From Bacillota bacterium (lineage in GTDB: Bacteria; Bacillota; Clostridia; Oscillospirales; Ruminococcaceae), in contig JAKPGH010000079.1 of the NCBI GenBank assembly GCA_029550985.1, positions 1 to 11,248 of the forward strand: a DNA stretch of 11,248 nucleotides, written 5' to 3'. A program made the translations under genes and the position numbers. The notes under the pieces were generated by a model, which was not told the origin of the DNA, did no database searches, and saw only the letters and a program-made list of their open reading frames with translations. Positions 5,972 to 11,248 of this stretch are shown piece after piece. Positions within the stretch are counted from its first letter, which is position 1; each line of letters starts with the position of its first letter.

Positions 5972-6415
5972 TCACGTTTCCTCACCTTTTTGGAAGAATA
6001 CGTTGACAAGTCGTCGGGCTTCCTCCTCCTTCAGTCCCGGCATTTGCATTCGGCCGCCGGGAGCCACCAGCACCAGAGAACACAGCTTCCTGTACCGGTG
6101 AAGAGGGGACGAGCGCAGGGAAAGAAACTGAATGTTTTGAAAGGCAATGGTCTTCACCGCTCGCCGAAACACGCCGGAAGAAAGGGTAAAGCAATCGTCG
6201 GCAATTTCCAGGGTCAGGCTTCGGAAGCGGGCGGGGAGGTAGTAGAGGTAGCAGAACAAAAAGATAGCCACCCACAAAACGGTAAGAATCATCCAAAGGG
6301 GAGAACCGGGCCGAAACAGCAAGGAGCACAGAAAGGCGGGCACCAAGGTGACGCAAACCAGCAAAGCCCGCCACACCTCCACAATTTGAGGGCTGGGCCT
6401 TAAGGTTTTTCTCAT
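5972..6415 (-). CDS. Small membrane protein with bacterial PH domain (bPH2/YdbS-like)
   Basis: A 147-residue protein with two hydrophobic segments, about 17-35 and 41-60, joined by a short loop (RPGSPL). A cytoplasmic domain from about 63 to 142 looks like the bacterial pleckstrin-homology fold: SGVFRRAVKTIAFQNIQFL (80-98), SPLHRYRK (103-110) and KEEEARRLVNVF (129-140). Proteins of this kind are widespread and mostly uncharacterised; some relatives help cells survive membrane or envelope stress. It is the last gene of the operon, 30 bases after thiN. The ATG at 6415 follows AAAAGGAGGG at good spacing. Its presence beside prkC/prpC fits an envelope role, but that is only association. Confidence 0.75.
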   Translation of the reverse strand: MRKTLRPSPQIVEVWRALLVCVTLVPAFLCSLLFRPGSPLWMILTVLWVAIFLFCYLYYLPARFRSLTLEIADDCFTLSSGVFRRAVKTIAFQNIQFLSLRSSPLHRYRKLCSLVLVAPGGRMQMPGLKEEEARRLVNVFFQKGEET

Positions 6416-6445
6416 GGTTTCCCTCCTTTTGACGAAAACGGTGCT

Positions 6446-7096
6446 CTATTTGGGCTGGGAGAGCACAACCAGTGCTCCCTCCTGCTGCAAGACGGTGACG
6501 TCGCTGCCGCAAAACTCGTTGCTGACCGCACGGGGGTCCCAAGGGGATAGGGGATAATCGTTCAGAGGGTACTTCCCTCCCAGGATGGTGACTCCCCGGC
6601 AGGGCGCCAACGCCAGCAGCGAAAAATAGCATCCCGGCCGTTGGGGCAGATGCAGCTCGCCCTTTCCCATCAAAGCGAAGGCATGGCAGACACCGTCGGT
6701 CAGCAAAGCGCTGTACCCCTGCTTCACCACATAGGCCAACAGCCCCAGGTTGGCAAGGGTGTGGTCCAGGCGCCCTCCCAGCATTCCCGTCATCAGCAGG
6801 CGGCGGTATCCCCGCTCCATGGCCTCCTGTACGGCGTGGTAGGAGTCGGTGTAGTTTTTGTCGGGGGAAAGGGGCACCCGCTCCACCCCGGCGGGAACGG
6901 CTCCCGTCAGGGAATCCCAGTCCCCCACCAGAAGATGGGGAGTCAGCCCCATGTGGCGGCAGTGTTCCAGACCGCCGTCGGCGCATACAACAAAGGCGTC
7001 CGGCTCCAACAAAGCCGACACCGCCTCGTAATCCTTTATTTCTCCGGCGCCTATCACCGCGCAGGGATAGGCTGTGGCAGGCTTTTTGCGGTTCAA
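6446..7096 (-). CDS. thiN: Thiamine pyrophosphokinase
   Basis: A 216-residue cytoplasmic enzyme that transfers pyrophosphate from ATP to thiamine, giving thiamine diphosphate. Family motifs are CADGGLEHCRHMGLTPHL (38-55), VGDWDSL (57-63), DKNYTDSYHA (79-88), GMLGGRLDHTLANLGLL (104-120) and VSNEFCG (191-197). The length matches the family. In B. subtilis thiN is likewise in the prpC-prkC-rsgA operon. The TTG at 7096 is chosen because GGGAGGT (7103-7109) lies 6 bases upstream; the start falls just after the rsgA stop codon (TAG CT TTG). The ATG at 7111 is an alternative that would overlap rsgA by 13 bases and has a weaker AGGTG upstream. The frame is open much further upstream (to 7279), but that part lies inside rsgA. 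No thiamine riboswitch-like leader is possible at this internal position. Confidence 0.9.
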   Translation of the reverse strand: MNRKKPATAYPCAVIGAGEIKDYEAVSALLEPDAFVVCADGGLEHCRHMGLTPHLLVGDWDSLTGAVPAGVERVPLSPDKNYTDSYHAVQEAMERGYRRLLMTGMLGGRLDHTLANLGLLAYVVKQGYSALLTDGVCHAFALMGKGELHLPQRPGCYFSLLALAPCRGVTILGGKYPLNDYPLSPWDPRAVSNEFCGSDVTVLQQEGALVVLSQPK

Positions 7097-7098
7097 AG

Positions 7099-7989
7099 CT
7101 ATACCTCCCATTCCCGCACCTGTTTGGCCTCCTCGTAAAGCCTTAAGTAACTTTCGTGCCGGCGAGGGTCGATTTGCCCCTGCTCCAACGCCTGCAGCAC
7201 TCCGCAGCCCTTTTCCTTGGTGTGGGAGCAGTTGTTGAACTGGCACTTGTCCAGATAAGGGGCAAACTCGGGAAAGCAAAACGCCAGCTCGTCTTTTGGA
7301 ATATGTCCCATCCGGAGCATCTCGATGGAGGAAAATCCCGGGGTATCGGCCACAAGGCCCCCGCCCGGCAGCGGAATCAGCTCCACATGGCGGGTGGTGT
7401 GGCGGCCCCGCCCCAGCTTCCGGCTGGTGTCTCCGGTGGGCAGGGCAAGGCGCGGGTCGATGCGGTTGAGCAAAGTGGACTTGCCCACGCCGCTGTTGCC
7501 GCAGAAGGCGCTGACTCCCTCCGAGAGGGCGTTTACCAGCGCGGAAAGGCCCTCCTCTTCCCCCAAGCCCACCACATAAACGGGGTATCCGGCGCCGGAA
7601 TACAGTTGCTTGAGCTCAGATGGGTCGGCCAAATCCGATTTGGTCAGGGCAATTATGGCGTCGATACCCCGATGGGCCAAAATGGCAAGGTAGGAGTCGG
7701 CCACATAGAAGTTGGGTTCGGGGTCGGTCACCGACAGCACCAGCACCATGCGGTCCAGGTTGGCCAACGGCGGGCGCACCAAACTGTTTTTGCGGGGCAG
7801 GATTTCGCTGACAGTGCCCTTGCCGTCCGGGGTTAAGGAAACGCGAACCATATCCCCCACCAGAGGAGTGCTTCCCTCTTTGCGGAACACCCCTCTGGCA
7901 CGGCATTCAAGGAGCGCATCCTGTGTCTTCACATAGTAAAACCCAGCCGTCGCCTTCCAAATGCGGCCGACCAGCTCTTTCCCGCTCAA
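7099..7989 (-). CDS. rsgA: Ribosome small subunit-dependent GTPase RsgA (CpgA)
   Basis: A 296-residue circularly permuted GTPase that acts in late maturation of the 30S ribosomal subunit. An N-terminal OB-fold (about 1-70) is followed by G motifs in permuted order: TKSD (116-119, G4, Thr in place of the usual Asn), GNSGVGKST (164-172, G1), GRGRHTTRH (193-201, G2) and DTPG (215-218, G3). The C-terminal zinc knuckle uses Cys249, Cys254, His256 and Cys262. The start is a TTG whose last bases form a TTGA overlap with the stop codon of prkC, so translation is probably coupled to prkC; no strong ribosome binding site is seen. In B. subtilis the homologue CpgA is encoded next to and phosphorylated by PrkC. 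Confidence 0.93.
   Translation of the reverse strand: MSGKELVGRIWKATAGFYYVKTQDALLECRARGVFRKEGSTPLVGDMVRVSLTPDGKGTVSEILPRKNSLVRPPLANLDRMVLVLSVTDPEPNFYVADSYLAILAHRGIDAIIALTKSDLADPSELKQLYSGAGYPVYVVGLGEEEGLSALVNALSEGVSAFCGNSGVGKSTLLNRIDPRLALPTGDTSRKLGRGRHTTRHVELIPLPGGGLVADTPGFSSIEMLRMGHIPKDELAFCFPEFAPYLDKCQFNNCSHTKEKGCGVLQALEQGQIDPRRHESYLRLYEEAKQVREWEV
7103..7109 (-). promoter_or_regulatory. Ribosome binding site of thiN inside the end of rsgA
   Basis: Reads GGGAGGT on the minus strand within the last rsgA codons, 6 bases before the TTG at 7096. It supports that start over the ATG at 7111, which it partly overlaps. Confidence 0.65.
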
Positions 7990-9971
7990 CGGTTATCTCT
8001 GGGGCGTACCATCCCCCGGTTGCCCGGCAGGTCGGCGCCGCCGGTGACATCCTGATAAGTCCGGGTTTCAAAATTGAGTTCGTATTGCTTGTAAGGTTTG
8101 CCGTTCATATACACCTCGATGTAAACTTCTTCGGTTTCTCCGGTGAACCAGGGCTTCCAAGTGCCCACCTGGGAGGGATTGAGAGTTTCTTCCTGAACCA
8201 GTTTTCCATCCTGATAGGCTTGGAAGGTGACCAGTTCGTCCACGTCGGCAGGCAGCTCCACCGGAATGGCGATTCGCTTGAACTCGCCGCCCGCACCGGT
8301 GCTGACAATGACGTTGATGGCGGTGCCTTCAATCTGCACGCTGCCGGAATCCGGGTCCTGCGCCACGATGGTGCCGGCAGGCTCCAGGGCAGGCTCTTCG
8401 GTGACGTCGCCCATCCGCAGGTTGTTGATTTCCAGCAGATGCCTTGCCTGGTCCACCGTCAGGCCCACCAGGTTGGGAACGGTTGTCCACGCTTCGTCGG
8501 GGCCAAGGCTGACGTAGACATAGACTTTGGTTCCGGCGTTGACTTGAGAGTCTTTGGAAGGGTCGGTGTAGATGACGCTTCCCGCCGGAATATCGTCGTG
8601 GTAGATTTGCTTTTCCTCCGGCACCAGACCCAGCTCTTCCAGCTTTTGAATGGCCTGTTCGGCAGGCCGCCGCTCAAAGTTGGGGATGGTGACAATCAAC
8701 TGCCCGCTGGACACTTTTACTTTTACGGTGCCGCCCTGCCGAATGGTGCGTCCCGACTTGGGGCTCTGCTCAAAGATGATGCCGGGGCCCCATTCGTCGT
8801 TGTTGCTGACGGCTTCCTGCACCAGTTCGAATTGGTCGGCGTACTGTTCCTTGGCGGTGTCGAATTTGACGCCCACCAGATTGGGCACCTCGATTTCCGG
8901 TACCTTGGTAAAGGGATTGTTCAGCCAGATCATCAGTCCCACAAATGCCATGGAGGCCAACACAAAGGCAAAGGTCACTCCAGTCAAAATGGGGAGATAA
9001 GGGGTTCGGCGTCTGCGCCTGGCTTCCATAGCCTGCTGCTCCTCTTCCCGGGTTTCGGAGATAGCCCGGCGGTATTTTTTGCGCTGTGCCTGAGGACTTT
9101 CGCTGTTGTACTTGTACTCGAACTGGATGGAGGGGTTTTGCTTGAACCGTTCGATGTCCTCAATCATTTCGGCGGCGCTTTGATAGCGCAGCGCGGCGTT
9201 TTTCTGCATGGCCCGCAGGGTGATGTCCTCCAGCCCTTTGGGAATGTTGGGGTTGAGTTCGGTGGGCCGCACCGCCTGCGACTGAATCTGCTTAATGGCA
9301 ACGCTCACCGCGGTTTCCGCCTCAAAGGGCAGCTTGCCGGTCAGCATTTCAAACAACATCACCCCGACGGAGTAGATGTCGGATTTTTCGTCGGTGTTGT
9401 CCCCCATCGCCTGTTCCGGGCTGATGTAGTGGACGCTGCCGATGGCCCGGTCGGTGATGGTTTTGACTTCGCTGCGGGCGAAACGGGCGATGCCGAAGTC
9501 GGTGACCTTGATGGTGCCGTTGGGCAGCAGCATGATGTTGTGGGGCTTGATGTCCCGGTGGACAATGCCCTTCTCGTGGGCGTGCTGCAGCGCCCGCAGA
9601 ATTTGCAAGGTAAAATGGACGGCTTCTTTCCAGGTCAGAATGCCCTGGTTTTCGATGTAGTCCTTCAGGGTGATGCCGTCGATGTACTCCATGACGATGG
9701 AGTGCACCCGGTTGGTGAAGGAAACGTCGTATACCCGCACAATGTTGGGGTGGCTGAGCACCGCGATGGCCTTGCTTTCGTTTTTAAAGCGCCGGAGGAA
9801 CTCCTCGTTGGTCAGGTATTCGTCCCGCAGGATTTTGACCGCCACCGTCCGCTGGTCGATGATGTCGTAGGCCTTGTAGACATTGGCCATGCCTCCGGTG
9901 CCGATGAGCTCTTGTATTTCATATCGTCCTTCCAGGCGTTTGCCCAGATACTTGTCGGCATTATGATCCAC
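7986..9971 (-). CDS. prkC: PASTA-domain serine/threonine protein kinase PrkC
   Basis: A 661-residue membrane kinase of the PrkC/StkP/PknB group, which phosphorylates cytoplasmic proteins in response to peptidoglycan fragments or lipid II. The kinase domain spans about 17-278: GTGGMANVY (24-32), the ATP-binding Lys46, HRDIKPHN (138-145), DFG (158-160), GSVHYISPEQ (178-187) and DIYSVGVMLFEML (198-210). A basic juxtamembrane stretch (about 296-323) precedes one membrane helix (about 325-350). Outside the cell are three PASTA repeats (about 358-423, 424-490, 493-558) and a last domain (about 562-640) with no PASTA signature, then a polar tail rich in Gly and Arg. The GTG start at 9971 has GGGGAGGAG six bases upstream. 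It lies 25 bases after prpC, its cognate phosphatase gene, and overlaps rsgA by 4 bases. Confidence 0.95.
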   Translation of the reverse strand: MDHNADKYLGKRLEGRYEIQELIGTGGMANVYKAYDIIDQRTVAVKILRDEYLTNEEFLRRFKNESKAIAVLSHPNIVRVYDVSFTNRVHSIVMEYIDGITLKDYIENQGILTWKEAVHFTLQILRALQHAHEKGIVHRDIKPHNIMLLPNGTIKVTDFGIARFARSEVKTITDRAIGSVHYISPEQAMGDNTDEKSDIYSVGVMLFEMLTGKLPFEAETAVSVAIKQIQSQAVRPTELNPNIPKGLEDITLRAMQKNAALRYQSAAEMIEDIERFKQNPSIQFEYKYNSESPQAQRKKYRRAISETREEEQQAMEARRRRRTPYLPILTGVTFAFVLASMAFVGLMIWLNNPFTKVPEIEVPNLVGVKFDTAKEQYADQFELVQEAVSNNDEWGPGIIFEQSPKSGRTIRQGGTVKVKVSSGQLIVTIPNFERRPAEQAIQKLEELGLVPEEKQIYHDDIPAGSVIYTDPSKDSQVNAGTKVYVYVSLGPDEAWTTVPNLVGLTVDQARHLLEINNLRMGDVTEEPALEPAGTIVAQDPDSGSVQIEGTAINVIVSTGAGGEFKRIAIPVELPADVDELVTFQAYQDGKLVQEETLNPSQVGTWKPWFTGETEEVYIEVYMNGKPYKQYELNFETRTYQDVTGGADLPGNRGMVRPRDNR

Positions 9972-9996
9972 TTAATTCTCCTCCCCGGTCAGCGGC

Positions 9997-10767
9997 CTAC
10001 TGTTGGGGCCGTGTTCCGGCGATATCGCCGCTTTCCCAGCACATCACCACGGCGGAGATGTTGTCGGCACCGCCCGCCTGGTTGGCCAGGTTGATTAAAT
10101 TGTCCACGCTTTTGGCCGCCACACTTTCCCGCACCAGGTCCGCAAGGCTTCCCGCCTCCACATAGTGGTAGAGCCCGTCGCTGCAAAGCAGAATCATATC
10201 CCCCGGCTGCATGGGGTGCTCCAAATAGTCGGCCTCCACCGTAGAGGCAACCCCCACCGCCCGGGTGATGTAGTGGCGCTGGGGATGGCGCTGCGCCTGC
10301 TCCCGGTCAATTTCTCCAATGTCCAAAAGCATCTGCACCACAGTGTGGTCCTTGGTCAGCTGGACTTCCTCTCCCGACGCAGGAATATAATAGGCGCGGC
10401 TGTCCCCCACCGACGCGATAAACACATGTCCCGCATCAAAGACGGCGGCAATCAGGGTGGTGCCCATGCCTGCCAGTTTGGCGTCCTTGCAGGCAATATC
10501 ATAGACCAAAGCATTGGCTCCCGCAATGGCCGACTGCATGACATTGCGCAGGCTGCTTTCGGTCATGCCGGAACGAAGGTCCCGCGCCAGCGCCTCGGCG
10601 ACAAAACCGGTTGCCTTTTCCGCCGCCACATGGCCTCCGTTCTGACCTCCCATGCCGTCGCACAGGACGGCAAAGGCAAGCTCCTCCCCCAGGATCTTGT
10701 AATCATAATAATCCTGATTGGTTTTGCGAACCCGCCCCGTATCGGAGCCTGCATATATGCTTAACAA
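9997..10767 (-). CDS. prpC: PP2C-type serine/threonine phosphatase PrpC (Stp)
   Basis: A 256-residue cytoplasmic metal-dependent phosphatase that reverses PrkC phosphorylation. The PP2C motifs are complete: SDTGRVRKTNQD (8-19), CDGMGGQNGG (36-45), GTTLIAA (102-108), VGDSRAYY (120-127), LTKDHT (137-142), CSDGL (195-199) and GGADNISAVV (232-241). The metal-binding aspartates Asp37, Asp197 and Asp235 are present. The frame is open to a TTG at 10782, but the ribosome binding site GGGGGTGG (10773-10780) lies between that codon and a second in-frame TTG at 10767, 5 bases downstream. The latter gives a normal family N-terminus and is chosen; a GTG at 10776 is a less likely alternative. The gene is 63 bases downstream of rlmN, with no terminator between them. 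Confidence 0.94.
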   Translation of the reverse strand: MLSIYAGSDTGRVRKTNQDYYDYKILGEELAFAVLCDGMGGQNGGHVAAEKATGFVAEALARDLRSGMTESSLRNVMQSAIAGANALVYDIACKDAKLAGMGTTLIAAVFDAGHVFIASVGDSRAYYIPASGEEVQLTKDHTVVQMLLDIGEIDREQAQRHPQRHYITRAVGVASTVEADYLEHPMQPGDMILLCSDGLYHYVEAGSLADLVRESVAAKSVDNLINLANQAGGADNISAVVMCWESGDIAGTRPQQ

Positions 10768-10772
10768 GACGT

Positions 10773-10780
10773 CCACCCCC
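10773..10780 (-). promoter_or_regulatory. Ribosome binding site of prpC
   Basis: Reads GGGGGTGG on the minus strand, 5 bases before the TTG at 10767. It can pair with CACCUCC at the 16S rRNA 3' end with one G-U pair. Confidence 0.55.
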
Positions 10781-10809
10781 AAAAGGTTGCCGGTTCTGTA
10801 TTACCGCTT

Positions 10810-10826
10810 ACCGCTCGCAAAGCGGT
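10810..10826 (-). other. Small hairpin in the rlmN-prpC gap
   Basis: ACCGCT and AGCGGT form a 6-base stem around a five-base loop, 4 bases after the rlmN stop codon. No T-run follows, so it is not a standard terminator. It could slow 3' decay or be a processing site; it may also be chance. Confidence 0.25.
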
Positions 10827-10830
10827 CGGG

Positions 10831-11248
10831 TTATGTTGAAGATGATTCTTTACTTTCCCTGCGAAGTTGGCCGCAGGCGGCCATGACGTCGGCGCCCAGC
10901 TCTCTGCGCACCGTCACGGTAATCCCCGCCTTTTCCAGCTCCTGTTGAAACTCCCGCACCGCCCGGGGCGTGCTGCGGGAAAGTTCCCGCTCCCGCACGG
11001 CGTTGAGGGGAATTAAATTGACATGGCAGTTCATTCCTTTTAACAGTGCCGCCAAACGCCGCGCTTGATGCACCTGGTCCGTTTTTTCGTGAATTAAAGT
11101 GTATTCAAAGCTCACCCGCCGCCCGGTTTTTGCAAAGTAATCCCGGCAGGCAGCCAGCAACGTTTCGATGTTGTATTTCCGGTTGACCGGCATCAGGGCG
11201 GAGCGGGCCTCGTCGTCCGGTGCGTGGAGAGAAATCGAAAGGGTGAGG
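10831..11248 (-). CDS. rlmN: 23S rRNA (adenine2503-C2)-methyltransferase RlmN (partial, N-terminus outside window)
   Basis: The last 138 residues of a radical-SAM RNA methyltransferase that methylates A2503 of 23S rRNA (and, in E. coli, A37 of some tRNAs). The fragment begins LTLSISLHAPDDEARSALMP, followed by FEYTLI, NLIPLN and, near the C-terminus, ADVMAACGQL. The Cys of this last motif matches the Cys355 of E. coli RlmN that carries the transient methyl group. The CxxxCxxC iron-sulfur motif lies outside the window. Its position directly upstream of prpC matches the B. subtilis gene order. The operon promoter must be further upstream. Confidence 0.93.
   Translation of the reverse strand, partial: LTLSISLHAPDDEARSALMPVNRKYNIETLLAACRDYFAKTGRRVSFEYTLIHEKTDQVHQARRLAALLKGMNCHVNLIPLNAVRERELSRSTPRAVREFQQELEKAGITVTVRRELGADVMAACGQLRRESKESSST

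Noticed and set aside
7923..10094. Very long open frame on the plus strand (over 700 codons) opposite prkC and rsgA
   Set aside because: It mirrors the codon pattern of the GC-rich prkC and rsgA genes, shows no recognisable domain and has low-complexity His/Gly/Val-rich composition. The minus-strand proteins have every expected catalytic motif.

Overview
The window looks like a chromosomal segment of a GC-rich member of the Clostridia (Bacillota), possibly of Oscillospirales type; the exact lineage is an inference. The main support is a minus-strand operon with the order known from Bacillus subtilis and relatives (rlmN, prpC, prkC, rsgA, thiN). Strong AGGAGG-like ribosome binding sites, sigma-A-type promoters in AT-rich gaps and frequent GTG/TTG starts also fit. 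There are no rRNA or tRNA genes, CRISPR arrays or insertion sequences. Every gap between genes is shorter than 300 bases.

Layout from left to right. (1) Bases 1-3025, minus strand: a catabolic cassette made of a DeoR-family repressor gene (with its own terminator), then an EutH-like transporter gene and a glycerol-kinase-like FGGY kinase gene that runs off the left edge. The transporter and kinase genes are 35 bases apart and share a promoter in front of the transporter. An 8+8 base inverted repeat lies just downstream of the -10 element and is a good operator candidate. (2) 3132-4341, plus strand: a single-gene unit with its own promoter and strong terminator, encoding an HD-GYP-type protein whose HD pair reads Tyr-Asp. 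(3) 4365-5804, minus strand: a single-gene unit for a citramalate/isopropylmalate/homocitrate synthase-family enzyme that resembles clostridial Re-citrate synthase, with a clear promoter and a 14-base palindrome over the predicted start of transcription. (4) 5937-11248, minus strand: the housekeeping operon rlmN (partial) - prpC - prkC - rsgA - thiN - PH-domain membrane protein, closed by a terminator. Its main promoter lies outside the window.

How they work together. PrkC and PrpC form the Ser/Thr kinase-phosphatase pair that senses muropeptides or cell-wall state. RsgA and RlmN act on the ribosome, and ThiN makes thiamine diphosphate. The B. subtilis operon has rpe between rsgA and thiN; here it is absent.

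The most unusual part is the left cassette: an EutH-type channel with no eut genes in view, paired with a kinase that resembles GlpK but lacks two arginines of the glycerol kinase active site (Gly and Thr in their place) and the fructose-bisphosphate loop. Together with a sugar-phosphate-type repressor this suggests uptake and phosphorylation of a small polyol or amino-alcohol other than, or in addition to, glycerol. That function is an inference.
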